From Paenibacillus antri (GTDB taxonomy: Bacteria; Bacillota; Bacilli; Paenibacillales; YIM-B00363): 64,000 nt of DNA. Location: positions 62,001 to 126,000 of the forward strand of contig NZ_VCIW01000007.1 of NCBI RefSeq assembly GCF_005765165.1, written 5' to 3'. Below, piece by piece: positions 51,379 through 61,090 of the stretch. Every line of letters begins with the position of its first letter. Positions within the stretch are counted from its first letter, which is position 1. The position numbers and the translations under genes were made by a program. The notes beneath the pieces are model-generated. The model had not been told where the DNA came from, made no database searches, and saw only the letters and a program-made list of their open reading frames with translations.

Positions 51379-51963
51379 ATGAAAAAGGTGCTTTTATTGG
51401 GCGATTCCATTCGTATGGGATATGACGAATACGTCAGGGATATTTTGAAAGATAAATGCAAGGTTTATTATGACGATACAGACAACGGCCGTTTTGCGGC
51501 GTATACGCTCTGGCAGGCCAACCAGCTTTTCAGAAAGTATGGCAAATTCGATGTGGTACACTGGAATAACGGATATTGGGATATGAACATTGAGCCGCCC
51601 ATGGCGGAAGCGGTGCATCCGATCGATGAATATATCCATTTTCTAAAGAGAATTATTGGAGAGATTCGACGGAACGACGCGGCGATTATATTCGCGACAA
51701 CTACCCCAGTGCTGCATAGCGGCTCCTCTCCGGATAACACAGGGACAGGTGTAAATATTAAATATAGCAATGACTGGGTTGTCCAATATAATGAAGCGGC
51801 CAAAAGATTAGCAGCCGAAGAGAATATAACAGTGAATGATTTATATGCGCTGATGCTGCAAGACAAAAACTATTACAAGTGCGAAGACAGCCTCCACCTC
51901 ACCGAAGAAGGATATAAGCTTTGCGCCGAGCAAGCGGCAAAACTGATCCTGGAAAAGCTGTAG
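51379..51963 (+). CDS. SGNH/GDSL-type hydrolase, AT-richer gene
   Basis: 194 aa. MKKVLLLGDSIRMGY holds the nucleophile Ser in a GDS block; VVHWNNGYWDM replaces the usual G-x-N-D block, and DSLHLTEEGY carries the catalytic Asp-x-x-His. ATG 51379 has GGAGG 9 bp upstream. The gene is visibly lower in GC than the flanking lyase genes and looks recently acquired. No signal peptide; perhaps an intracellular deacetylase for imported sugars. Confidence 0.85.
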   Translation: MKKVLLLGDSIRMGYDEYVRDILKDKCKVYYDDTDNGRFAAYTLWQANQLFRKYGKFDVVHWNNGYWDMNIEPPMAEAVHPIDEYIHFLKRIIGEIRRNDAAIIFATTTPVLHSGSSPDNTGTGVNIKYSNDWVVQYNEAAKRLAAEENITVNDLYALMLQDKNYYKCEDSLHLTEEGYKLCAEQAAKLILEKL

Positions 51964-52029
51964 AAAGGCCGTCAGCAGCCGCAGCATACGTCGCGAGCGA
52001 GGCGTGCACGAGTTATCCCGTATGCTTTC

Positions 52030-52055
52030 AGCCCTTGATACTCGAGGGCTTTTTT
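52030..52055 (+). terminator. Rho-independent terminator
   Basis: Stem AGCCCTTGA / TCGAGGGCT (one wobble), 3-base loop and six T. Same architecture and nearly the same stem as 31111-31137. Confidence 0.88.
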
Positions 52056-52148
52056 CGCTGCCGATAACCGACCAAAGAACGATTCGTGATATGATGATTC
52101 AAGCGGAAAATGAACTGGCATAGATGTTTATTTATGGGGGAGTGAAAT

Positions 52149-53621
52149 ATGAACAGGAATGAAACGGAGTTGTTTACGCCGGCGGTACCGGAAAGCCTAG
52201 GAATTTCGTCTTCGGCTATTTTGCGTTTTATCGAGAGAATCGAAAGAGAAGGCATCAACATGCATGGCTTTTTGGTATTGCGCAAAGGCCGAATCGCCGC
52301 GGAAGGGTATTGGGCTCCGTTTTCCCGCGATCGCATGCATCGGATGTACTCGATCAGCAAATCGTTCGTCTCCTTGGCGATCGGGTTGCTGGTCGATGAA
52401 GGGAAGCTGAGGCTGGAGGATCGGGTTGCGGCGTTCTTCGAAGATAAGGTTCCTGATCATCTCCATCCTTATGTAGCGCAAACGACGGTACGAGACCTTC
52501 TGATGATGGCAGGGCCGCATTCCGCTGTTTCTTATTCGCGGCAGGATCGCGATTTTGCCGATACCTTCTTCCGGAAGGAGCCTTCCCACCCGCCGGGTTC
52601 CGTGTTCTTCTATGACACGGCCGGTACCGTGGTGCTGACGACGATCGTCGAACGAATCAGCGGAGTTCCATTCCTTACGTATATGCGCGACAAGCTGCTG
52701 GATCCCGTCGGTTTTTCCAAGGAGGCTTGGTGCATTCGAACGCCGGAAGGCACGTCATGGGGCGGCTCCGGGGTGATGTGCACGTTGAGGGATACGGCGA
52801 AATTGGCGTATGTATGCATGAATGACGGGCGTTGGAACGGAAAGCAGCTGATTTCGGAGGCGTATATCCGCGAGGCGACTTCGAAGCAAATCGATAACTC
52901 GCTGTCCGGAGATATCGGTTACGGCTACCAAATCTGGTGCGAGGAGGATCGCGGGTTCTCCTTCCGCGGGATGGGCTCTCAATTCGCCATCGTATATCCG
53001 GATCGGGAGCTGGTGTTTGCTTGTACCTCGGACACCCAGATGATGGGGCACATCGCACCGATTCTTATTCGAAATGCGTTGCGGGAAGAGCTCTTGGCGA
53101 ACCTCCACGACGGGCCGCTGCCTGCCGACGATGCCGCAAGGAAGGCGCTTGAACGCAAGATCGACAGCTTACATATCATTCCGCAGCAGGGTGGCCTAAC
53201 CTCTTCCTATGCCGAGAAAATTAACGGGAAATGGTACCGGTTACACGAAAATCCCATGAACATCTCGCGGCTGCGGTTCACGTTCGAAGGCGACGAAGGA
53301 CGCTGGGAATACGAAAATGAATCGGGCTTGCACCGGCTCGACTTCGGGATCGGGAAACAGAAAGAGGGGACCTTCCCGGAGACGAAGTACTTCGGCGAAC
53401 GCATCGGAACGGCGAAGGGCGAAGGTTATACATGCCTCGTATCCGGAGCTTGGGTAGAGGAGCATAAACTGAACCTGCTCGTATACATTACCGATGACTA
53501 CCTGGGCACGGCGAAAATGACCTTTTCCTTCATAGACGATAAAATATCGGTTCATATGCTGAAGGCGGCCGAGTGGTTCCTGGACGAATACTCGGGCTTC
53601 GCCGGCGGCGTGCTGGCTTAA
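52149..53621 (+). CDS. Serine hydrolase, beta-lactamase (class C/EstB) fold
   Basis: 490 aa. S-x-x-K motif Ser68-I-S-Lys71 in MYSISKSF, Tyr155 in FFYDTAGT at the place of the Y-x-N motif, and a GSQFAIVYPD segment near 285 at the third position. The C-terminal about 130 residues form an extra beta-rich domain. The family covers penicillin-binding-protein-like enzymes, carboxylesterases and D-aminopeptidases; real beta-lactamase activity is unlikely. ATG 52149 has GGGGGAG upstream. No signal peptide. Single gene between terminators. Confidence 0.87.
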   Translation: MNRNETELFTPAVPESLGISSSAILRFIERIEREGINMHGFLVLRKGRIAAEGYWAPFSRDRMHRMYSISKSFVSLAIGLLVDEGKLRLEDRVAAFFEDKVPDHLHPYVAQTTVRDLLMMAGPHSAVSYSRQDRDFADTFFRKEPSHPPGSVFFYDTAGTVVLTTIVERISGVPFLTYMRDKLLDPVGFSKEAWCIRTPEGTSWGGSGVMCTLRDTAKLAYVCMNDGRWNGKQLISEAYIREATSKQIDNSLSGDIGYGYQIWCEEDRGFSFRGMGSQFAIVYPDRELVFACTSDTQMMGHIAPILIRNALREELLANLHDGPLPADDAARKALERKIDSLHIIPQQGGLTSSYAEKINGKWYRLHENPMNISRLRFTFEGDEGRWEYENESGLHRLDFGIGKQKEGTFPETKYFGERIGTAKGEGYTCLVSGAWVEEHKLNLLVYITDDYLGTAKMTFSFIDDKISVHMLKAAEWFLDEYSGFAGGVLA

Positions 53622-53630
53622 ACGAACGGA

Positions 53631-53666
53631 CGAAGACCTCATGCGAGAAGATGCATGGGGTCTTCG
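53631..53666 (+). terminator. Long hairpin after the serine hydrolase gene
   Basis: Arms CGAAGACCTCATGC / GCATGGGGTCTTCG (one wobble) starting 9 bp after the stop codon, followed by TTCAT. A second hairpin lies 35 bp further on. Confidence 0.7.
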
Positions 53667-53701
53667 TTCATAAAAGTATGAATCGATCAGCCTCGGAGGC
53701 G

Positions 53702-53734
53702 ATAAAAGTGCAGATCTTGCACTTTTATTGTTTT
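53702..53734 (+). terminator. Second hairpin before the beta-helix gene
   Basis: Perfect 11-bp stem ATAAAAGTGCA / TGCACTTTTAT with a 5-base loop, then TGTTTTT. May act in both directions or as the leader hairpin of the next gene. Confidence 0.7.
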
Positions 53735-53785
53735 TGGTCTCCGTATATTTTGAAAGGGGGGTGAACCCAATAAGAGGAGGGATGT

Positions 53786-56700
53786 ATGATGTTCAAGAAG
53801 CGGAGGACCTTGCGCTTCGGTCTGGCGCTGTCGACCGTTCTGGCGCTGCTGGCCGGGCTGCTGCCCGCGACGCCGGCGAGCGCGGAGACGGCGGCCGCCG
53901 CGGCGGTGTACCACGTATCGCCGGATGGGGACGACGCCAATCCGGGCACGTCCGAAGCTCCGTTCCGCACGATCCAGAAGTGCGCGGAAGCGGTGTTGCC
54001 CGGGGATACGTGCTTGATCGCGTCGGGTACATACCGGGAGACGGTCACGCCGGCGAGGAGCGGCTCGGCCGACAAGCCGATCACGTTCCAAGCGGCTCCG
54101 GGAGCGACCGTAATTGTAAGCGGCTCCGAGCCGATCGGCGGCTGGCAGCAGCACGACGGCAACGTCTATGCGGCCGATCTCCCGTGGAGCCTCGGGCACG
54201 AGAACCAACTGTTCGTCGTCGACGGCGCCGACGTCACTCCGCTGTGGGAGGCGCGATGGCCGAATATTAGCGAGTACAGCTTGCCGGCGTTGCAGCAGGG
54301 GGTAGGCGTCGCGTCGGCCGGTTCGGCGATCACGCTTACGGATCCCGATCTGACGCAGCCTAACGATTACTGGAAGGGCGCCACGATCTGGGAGCGGGGC
54401 GGCGACGCGTATGTCGGCAAGACCAGCAAGGTGACGGGCTTTAACAGCGCGACCCATACGCTGACGTATGAAGCCCAGGCGGGGAATTACGATTATATGT
54501 GGCCCAAGGCCGGCAGCACGTATTACCTCATGGGCATTCTCGGCGAGTTGGACGCTCCTCACGAATGGTATGTGGACGCGGCGGCGAAGAAAGTGTATCT
54601 GTGGGCGCCGGACGGCGGGGTACCGTCGAACGTCGAGGTGAAGAAGCGGCATACCGCGTTTAATCTGAACGACAAGTCATACATTCATCTTTCCGGACTC
54701 CAGGTGTTCGCGGCCAACATTCCGATGAACAACGCCCATCACAACGTGTTGGACGGCTTGAAGGTGCTCTACCCTTACTTTTCCAATTATTCGCAGGGCA
54801 CGTCCATTCCCCACCAGCTCACCGGAGGGATCAATGTAGCCGGCACTTATAACGAAATTAAGAACAGCACGATCGCTTATTCGACCGGTACGCTGGTCAA
54901 TCTGGACGGCAGCCATAACCGCTTGGTGAACAACGACATCCATGACGGAAGCTATATGGCGGCTTACGATCCTCTGGTCAAGCTGTCGAGCGGCGACGAC
55001 AACCTGATCAGCCACAACTCGCTCCACGATTCGGGCCGATTTATCCTGTATTGGCGAATGGGCAACGGGGAGATCGCGTACAACGACATCTACAACGGCA
55101 TGTGGCTGTCGCGGGACGGCGCCCAGATTTACAGCTGGGGCACCGACATGGGCAACACCGAAATTCACCATAACTGGATTCACGACAGCCAAGGCACCGA
55201 CATGAGCGTCGGTCTTTACTTCGATAACTTCACGCAGAACTCTGTCGTGCATCACAATGTAATTTTCGAAAATGACGTCGGCATTCAGCTGAACACGCCG
55301 GGCAATTACCACCTGATCTACAACAACACGGTCGCAGACAACCTCGGCGGCATCGGCTACTGGGGCACGGCCCCTTATGACAAGGAACTCTACGGGACAA
55401 GGGTGTTCAACAACATCTTCACCGATCGAGTGTCTTTGACGGCCGATACGGCCAGCGGGTACAACACGCTGACGGAGGCGGGTGTGGGCTTCGCAGATCC
55501 CTCCGCGCATAATTACCGACTGACGGAGGGCTCGACGGCGATCAATTCGGGCGCGGTCATTCCGGGCATTACGGACGGGTATGTCGGCGCGGCGCCGGAC
55601 GTCGGCGCGTACGAATTCGGCGGCGCGGATTGGACGGCGGGCCATAATTTCGCGAATCCGCCCGTCGCGGCATTGACTCCGATCGAGACGCCGTATATGA
55701 ACAAAGTTCGGAACAGCGGCTTCGGCTGGGGCGTGGATTCGTATTGGACGGTGCGGTCGACGGGCTCGGCATCGATCCTGCAGGTGTCGAATTCGGGCTC
55801 GGCCGCCAGCAAGCGAGGCTTTCAGTCCAAGCTGCAGCTCGCGGGCGGCGGCGGCGTAGAGCAGCTCATTGAGGGCTTGAAGCCGAATACCGATTATGTG
55901 CTTACGGGTTGGATGTATAACGATCCCAACCATACCGTCTCCTTGAGCGTTAAAGATTACGGCGGGGCGGAAATGACCCTTACCGCGAACGAAACGGAGT
56001 ATGTCCGTAAGACGCTTACGTTCCGGACGGGAGCTACGGACACAACCGCATTGGTGCAAATCGTTCAAGGCAGCCCGGCGACCGGGTTCTCGTACGCGGA
56101 CGACATCGGGGTGTACGAGGCGACGCCGTTCGATCCGGGCGTCAGCCAGACGCTGCTGGATACGGTGCAGCTTACGTCGCCGACCTTGATTTATACGGAA
56201 GGCGAGCAGGCGACGCTGACGTTGAACGGCAAGCTGCGCAACGGAGCCGTTGCCGACTTCTCGGCCGCGAGCTTGGAATTCGCGTCCAGCGACGAGAGCG
56301 TCTTGCGGTTCGACGGGGCGACCGGCGCCGCGGCGTCGTTCACGGCGCTCTCCGAAGGTCAGGTCATCGTCACGGCGAAGGTGACGATGGACGGCATCAC
56401 GAGAGCGACGACGGCCGTCGTTACGGTATTCCCGGACGTTCCGCCGCCGGTGGGCACAGACTGGTCGGTTCGGCATTACGGCCCGACTAGCCGCGGATTC
56501 GCGACCGTCGACGGTTCCGAGCTAACGCTAGTCGGCATGGGCGAGAACGTCTGGAACGCTTCGGACGACTTCGTGTATTTGAGCAAGAGCTTCGAGGTGG
56601 ATCCAGAGAATCCGGAGGTGACGCTGACGGCGACGATCGATTCGTTCAGCGCGGCCGATCCGGCTTCGATCGGACTAATGATCCGGGATCGGGATACGGC

Positions 56701-59329
56701 CGATTCCAAGCATGTGCATTTCCGCCTGGACGGGAACGGACAGGTGATGCGGTACGTTTTCCGGAATGAAGAGAGTATCTTGGACGCGCAGAAGCCGCCC
56801 GCCCAACAGAAGTATTGGGGGTCGCAGTCGGGCCTGCTCATGGATTATGCCGGCAAGAGCATGATTGCGCCTTTCAAGCTGAAGCTGGTAAAGCAGGGCA
56901 ATACCGTCGCCGGGTATTACTACAAGAATCAGACGTGGATGTACATGGGGAAGACGACTGTAGAGTTTACCGGCAACACGTTCTTGGCGGGCATCGGCAT
57001 GTATACGGGCAAGGATAAGCCGCCGGCGAAGGCGGTCATCTCCGATCTAGCGGTCACGATGGGCCCGATTACGACGCTGCCGCCGACAGATCCGACCGAC
57101 CCGACCGACCCGACGGATCCGCCGCCGCCGAAGCCTCCGGGGTATAAGAACGTGGCAGCGGGCCGGACGTCGATTACGAGCAGCTTGCCGCTCAATACGG
57201 CGCGATTGACGGACGGCGACTTCAACACTTTCGCGAATATCGATGTGCCGGGCCCACAATGGGTGGTCATCGACTTGGGCGCAAGCTACAAGCTCGACGC
57301 GATCAAGCTGTGGCACTATTATGCCGACAACCGAGTGTATCGCGACGTCATCGCGCAGGTGTCGGATGACCCGACCTTCGCGAATTTCACGACGGTGTTC
57401 AATAACGATAAGGACAATTCGGCCGGTCAAGGCACCGGAACCCACGACGAATACGTCGAGACGGCGGATGGCAAGAAAATCGAGTTCGAACCCGTGGACG
57501 CCAGGTATGTGAGGTTATGGACGAACGGGAGCAATAAGAACGCCTCGCATCATTACGTCGAGGTGGAAGTATACGGATCGCCGCTCGCCGCGCCGAAGCC
57601 GCCGGGGTATGCGAACCAGGCGCAGAACCGTACGCAAATTACGAGCAGCGCGCCGATCAATGCGGTACGGCTGACCGACGGGGACAAAACGAACTACACG
57701 GGCATGGAAGCGCCCGGGCCGCAGTGGGTACAAATCGACCTCGGCCAAAGCTACAGCCTCGACGCGATTAAGCTGTGGCACTATTTCGCGGACGGCCGGA
57801 AATACCGCGACGTCATCGCGCAGGTGTCGAACGATCCGACCTTCGCGACCGCAACGACCGTATTCAATAACGATAAGGACAATACGGTTGGATTAGGCGC
57901 GGGAAGCCACGATGAATACGCGGAAACGGCGGACGGCAAGACGATCGAGTTTTCGCCTGTTAGCGCTCGGTACGTGCGGCTCTGGACGAACGGGAGCGAT
58001 AAGAACGCCTCGCATCATTACGTCGAGGTGGAGGCGTGGGGCGCGCCGATCGTCCAACCGAAGCCGCCGGGGTACGCGAATCAGGCGCTCGGGAAGACGG
58101 ATATTGCCAGCAGCAAGCCGATCAACCCGGTACGATTGACCGACGGGGACAAAGCGGCCACGGCCTATACGGGTATGGATGCGGAAGGTCCGCAGTGGGT
58201 TCGCATCGATCTGGGCCAGAGCTACAGCCTCGACACGATTAAGCTGTGGCACTATTTCGCTGATGGCCGAACGTATCGCGACGTCGTCGTGCAGCTGTCG
58301 AGCGATCCGAGCTTTGCGACGCACACGACGGTATTCAATAACGATACAGACAATTCGTCCGGCCAAGGCGCGGGCGCCGACGACGAGTACGCCGAGTCCG
58401 CGGACGGCAAGACGATCGAGTTCGAGCCTACGACCGCAAGGTATATTAAGCTCTGGACGAACGGGAGCAGCCGGAACGCCTCGCATCACTATGTGGAAGT
58501 GGAAGCGTGGGGCGTGCCGATCGACGAGACGGCTCCCGCTACTACCGCAACGGTCGAAGGGGAGCCGACGAACGGCTGGCACCGCACGGATGCGACGGTC
58601 ACGCTTGCGGCGACCGACAGCCTGTCGGGCGTAGAGGAGACGCAGGTTCGGCTCGGGGCGGACGGCGCATGGGCGCGGTACACCCAGCCGATCCTGCTGA
58701 GCGATGAAGGAGTTCACGAAGTATGGTACCGATCTTCCGACAAAGCCGGCAACGTGGAGTCGGCGAAGTCGATCGTCGTACGGATCGACAAGATGGCCCC
58801 GACGTTCCAGTTGACCGCAGGCGGTCGCATCCTGTCGGAGGGAGATAGCTTCGAGGATTTGCTGCCGCTTGGCTTTGCCGCTTGGGACGATGGGTCCGGT
58901 CTCGCCTCCGTCACGCTGTCGGTCTACGGAACCCAAGTCGCGATCGACCCGCTTGCGCCTACAGCGGAGATCGATATGGTCGGCAAGCCGGGCAGCCATA
59001 CGGCGGCAGTCTTCTTGGTAGATGCCGCCGGGAATACGTTGGAGACGTCGTTCGCCTTCACCGTGACGACGAGCCTGGATTCCATGAACGCGCTGATGGA
59101 CCGCTATCGGCAAGACGGCGAGCTAACCGGCCCGTTGTCCGCTCAACTGGGGAACAACCTCGATCAGGCCCGGCATCACATGGATCAGGGGAGACCGGAG
59201 CAGGCGGCAAAACATCTAGAAGACTTCATCAAGCATATGTCGAACCCTGCGCTTGAAGCTCACATCGGCGCAGCGGCCAAAGCGGCGCTTCAGGCCGACG
59301 CCGAGTTTTTGATCGAGGCGTGGACGTAA
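53786..59329 (+). CDS. Secreted beta-helix protein with three discoidin-like domains
   Basis: 1847 aa. Signal peptide 1-32 (cleavage after PASA). A right-handed parallel beta-helix at about 40-610: VYHVSPDGDDANPGTSEAPF start, many Asn/His turns, VGAAPDVGAYEFGG end; such folds belong to pectate/chondroitinase-B-type lyases and related hydrolases. Then a CBM4/9-like domain (about 625-770), a BIG2-like domain (about 780-880), a concanavalin-like domain (about 885-1090), a Pro-Thr-Asp linker (about 1098-1116), three tandem F5/8-type-C-like domains (from 1118, 1272 and 1426), an OmpL47-like repeat, an Ig-like domain and the same FIMAH-like C-terminus as the PL8 protein. ATG 53786 follows GAGGAGGGATGT. 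No catalytic residue can be assigned. Confidence 0.88.
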   Translation: MMFKKRRTLRFGLALSTVLALLAGLLPATPASAETAAAAAVYHVSPDGDDANPGTSEAPFRTIQKCAEAVLPGDTCLIASGTYRETVTPARSGSADKPITFQAAPGATVIVSGSEPIGGWQQHDGNVYAADLPWSLGHENQLFVVDGADVTPLWEARWPNISEYSLPALQQGVGVASAGSAITLTDPDLTQPNDYWKGATIWERGGDAYVGKTSKVTGFNSATHTLTYEAQAGNYDYMWPKAGSTYYLMGILGELDAPHEWYVDAAAKKVYLWAPDGGVPSNVEVKKRHTAFNLNDKSYIHLSGLQVFAANIPMNNAHHNVLDGLKVLYPYFSNYSQGTSIPHQLTGGINVAGTYNEIKNSTIAYSTGTLVNLDGSHNRLVNNDIHDGSYMAAYDPLVKLSSGDDNLISHNSLHDSGRFILYWRMGNGEIAYNDIYNGMWLSRDGAQIYSWGTDMGNTEIHHNWIHDSQGTDMSVGLYFDNFTQNSVVHHNVIFENDVGIQLNTPGNYHLIYNNTVADNLGGIGYWGTAPYDKELYGTRVFNNIFTDRVSLTADTASGYNTLTEAGVGFADPSAHNYRLTEGSTAINSGAVIPGITDGYVGAAPDVGAYEFGGADWTAGHNFANPPVAALTPIETPYMNKVRNSGFGWGVDSYWTVRSTGSASILQVSNSGSAASKRGFQSKLQLAGGGGVEQLIEGLKPNTDYVLTGWMYNDPNHTVSLSVKDYGGAEMTLTANETEYVRKTLTFRTGATDTTALVQIVQGSPATGFSYADDIGVYEATPFDPGVSQTLLDTVQLTSPTLIYTEGEQATLTLNGKLRNGAVADFSAASLEFASSDESVLRFDGATGAAASFTALSEGQVIVTAKVTMDGITRATTAVVTVFPDVPPPVGTDWSVRHYGPTSRGFATVDGSELTLVGMGENVWNASDDFVYLSKSFEVDPENPEVTLTATIDSFSAADPASIGLMIRDRDTADSKHVHFRLDGNGQVMRYVFRNEESILDAQKPPAQQKYWGSQSGLLMDYAGKSMIAPFKLKLVKQGNTVAGYYYKNQTWMYMGKTTVEFTGNTFLAGIGMYTGKDKPPAKAVISDLAVTMGPITTLPPTDPTDPTDPTDPPPPKPPGYKNVAAGRTSITSSLPLNTARLTDGDFNTFANIDVPGPQWVVIDLGASYKLDAIKLWHYYADNRVYRDVIAQVSDDPTFANFTTVFNNDKDNSAGQGTGTHDEYVETADGKKIEFEPVDARYVRLWTNGSNKNASHHYVEVEVYGSPLAAPKPPGYANQAQNRTQITSSAPINAVRLTDGDKTNYTGMEAPGPQWVQIDLGQSYSLDAIKLWHYFADGRKYRDVIAQVSNDPTFATATTVFNNDKDNTVGLGAGSHDEYAETADGKTIEFSPVSARYVRLWTNGSDKNASHHYVEVEAWGAPIVQPKPPGYANQALGKTDIASSKPINPVRLTDGDKAATAYTGMDAEGPQWVRIDLGQSYSLDTIKLWHYFADGRTYRDVVVQLSSDPSFATHTTVFNNDTDNSSGQGAGADDEYAESADGKTIEFEPTTARYIKLWTNGSSRNASHHYVEVEAWGVPIDETAPATTATVEGEPTNGWHRTDATVTLAATDSLSGVEETQVRLGADGAWARYTQPILLSDEGVHEVWYRSSDKAGNVESAKSIVVRIDKMAPTFQLTAGGRILSEGDSFEDLLPLGFAAWDDGSGLASVTLSVYGTQVAIDPLAPTAEIDMVGKPGSHTAAVFLVDAAGNTLETSFAFTVTTSLDSMNALMDRYRQDGELTGPLSAQLGNNLDQARHHMDQGRPEQAAKHLEDFIKHMSNPALEAHIGAAAKAALQADAEFLIEAWT
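57136..58520 (+). repeat. Three tandem about 460-bp repeats coding for discoidin-like domains
   Basis: Units start near 57136, 57598 and 58060 (each at a PPGY peptide). Long stretches are almost identical at DNA level, for example the segment coding for IKLWHYFADGR in units 2 and 3. Unit 1 is the most diverged. Recent internal duplication of a carbohydrate-binding domain. Confidence 0.88.
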
Positions 59330-59353
59330 GCGCAAGGGGAAGGAGCATCTCGC

Positions 59354-61048
59354 ATGGAGAAGCAAGACGACTGGTTGATCACAAGATGTCTCAGTTCCTT
59401 GGAGAAGGTATTTGCCGACGAGGAATTAAGCGCCGAGCCCTTTCATCGGGGCTCCGCGCTGCGGGGGGAAACCTACGCGTTCCAGGTCGCCTACCGCGCG
59501 GCTGCGCAGACCAGATTGATTACGGTGAGCGTAGAATCGCCGCTGAGCGAATCGATCGCGCTGCGGGTCGTCGGCCTGGTACCGTCGGAGCTGCCGTGTC
59601 AACGCGCCCATGACGAGTACGTGCTTCGGACGACAGCGGGTCTGTATCCCGACCCGCTGTTCCCGATCGAAGGCCCGGACGCAAGCATCGGCGCGTTCCC
59701 GGGCACGGTTACGGGCATTCACTATCAATGGCGTTCGATTTGGGTGACGGTAGAGCTGGACGACGACGCGCCGGCGGGCGTTCACCCCATCGTCGTCCGG
59801 TTCTCGGACGCCGCCGGGGAGCGGCATGCGGAAGAATGCTTCGAGCTGGAAGTGCTGGAGGCCGCCCTGCCCCCGCAGACGCTGATCCACACCGAATGGT
59901 TCCATAGCGATTGCTTGGCGAACTACTACGGGGTGGAAGTGTTTAGCGAGGCCCATTGGGGGCTCATCGAGCATTATTTGAAGACGGCGGTTCGGCACGG
60001 GATGAACATGGTGCTTACGCCGGTGTTCACGCCTCCGCTGGATACCCAAGAAGGCGGGGAGCGTCCCACCGTCCAGCTCGTGGACGTGAAGAAGGAAGGC
60101 GATTCCTATACGTTCGGCTTCGAGCGGCTGGGGCGCTGGATCGAGCTCTGCGACCGGGTCGGGGTGCGTTACTTCGAATTCTCCCACCTGTTCACCCAAT
60201 GGGGGGCGAAGCACGCGCCGAAAATCATGGCGGAGGAGAAACGGGAGGTCAAGCGGATTTTCGGCTGGGAAACCGATGCGACCGGGGAAGCTTACAAGAC
60301 GTTCCTCGGTCAGTTCCTTCCCGCGCTTACGGCCTACATTCGGGAGCATGGCCTCGAGAAGCGCAGCTACTTTCACGTCTCGGATGAACCGTTCCTCGAG
60401 CATTTGCCGTGGTACCGCAGTGCAAGCGAGCTTATGCAGTCGTACTTGGGGGAATTCCCGATCATCGACGCGCTTTCGAATCTCGAATATTACGAGCAAG
60501 GACTGGTCAAGCGTCCGATCCCGGCCAACAATCACATCGAGCCGTTCTTGGAGCGGGGCATTCCGGAGCTGTGGACGTACTATGCCTGCGCGCAGTATCG
60601 TCTTGGAGAATCGAATCGATTCTTCAACATGTCGTCAGCCCGCAATCGCATACTCGGAATCCAGCTGTATAAGTTCCAGATGGCCGGATTCCTGCATTGG
60701 GGCTACAACTTCTGGAATACGCAATATTCGCTTCGGGCGATCGACCCGTACCGCGTGACGGATGCGGGCTGCGCCTTCCCATCGGGCGACGCGTTCCTCG
60801 TGTACCCCGGCGCGGAGGGACCGGTCGAGTCGATCCGGCTGGAGGTGCTGAACGAGGCGATGCAGGATCTTCGGGCGCTGCAGCTGCTCGAGAGTCTCGT
60901 CGGGCGCGAGCGGGTGATGGAGCTGATCGAGGACGGGCTCGAGGAGTCGCTTACCTTTTACCGTTATCCAAGGGATGCAGCCTGGCTGCTACGGCTTAGG
61001 GCGTCGGTCAACTCGGCGATCCAGGCAGCTTTGGTCGGCGTCGGTTAA
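59354..61048 (+). CDS. GH123/DUF4091-like glycoside hydrolase
   Basis: 564 aa, no signal peptide. N-terminal beta-sandwich (about 1-175), then a TIM barrel with IHTEWFHSDCLANYYG and YFHVSDEPFLEHL, whose Asp344-Glu345 pair matches the catalytic Asp/Glu of GH123 N-acetyl-beta-galactosaminidases (substrate-assisted mechanism). FLHWGYNFWN and YPGAEGPVESIRLEVLNEAMQ-like segments complete the DUF4091 pattern. ATG 59354 has AAGGAGC upstream, 24 bp after the beta-helix gene, so they are co-transcribed. It may remove GalNAc, or another sugar, from fragments of the polymer attacked by the secreted enzymes. Confidence 0.85.
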   Translation: MEKQDDWLITRCLSSLEKVFADEELSAEPFHRGSALRGETYAFQVAYRAAAQTRLITVSVESPLSESIALRVVGLVPSELPCQRAHDEYVLRTTAGLYPDPLFPIEGPDASIGAFPGTVTGIHYQWRSIWVTVELDDDAPAGVHPIVVRFSDAAGERHAEECFELEVLEAALPPQTLIHTEWFHSDCLANYYGVEVFSEAHWGLIEHYLKTAVRHGMNMVLTPVFTPPLDTQEGGERPTVQLVDVKKEGDSYTFGFERLGRWIELCDRVGVRYFEFSHLFTQWGAKHAPKIMAEEKREVKRIFGWETDATGEAYKTFLGQFLPALTAYIREHGLEKRSYFHVSDEPFLEHLPWYRSASELMQSYLGEFPIIDALSNLEYYEQGLVKRPIPANNHIEPFLERGIPELWTYYACAQYRLGESNRFFNMSSARNRILGIQLYKFQMAGFLHWGYNFWNTQYSLRAIDPYRVTDAGCAFPSGDAFLVYPGAEGPVESIRLEVLNEAMQDLRALQLLESLVGRERVMELIEDGLEESLTFYRYPRDAAWLLRLRASVNSAIQAALVGVG

Positions 61049-61090
61049 GCGGCGGGGGCGGCGAAACATTATTTAGATGTATCGGTGTAA

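Noticed and set aside
52149-53621. Antibiotic-resistance beta-lactamase
   Set aside because: Only the general serine-hydrolase motifs are present, with no signal peptide and an extra C-terminal domain; an esterase or peptidase is more likely.
54677-56476. 599-codon open frame on - inside the beta-helix gene
   Set aside because: Arg/His/Val-rich antisense of a GC-rich gene with no ribosome site and no family motif. The + strand frame has a signal peptide and clear domains.
57893-59113. 406-codon - frame opposite the discoidin repeats
   Set aside because: Repeats in it only mirror the tandem repeats of the + strand gene; composition is that of a shadow frame.
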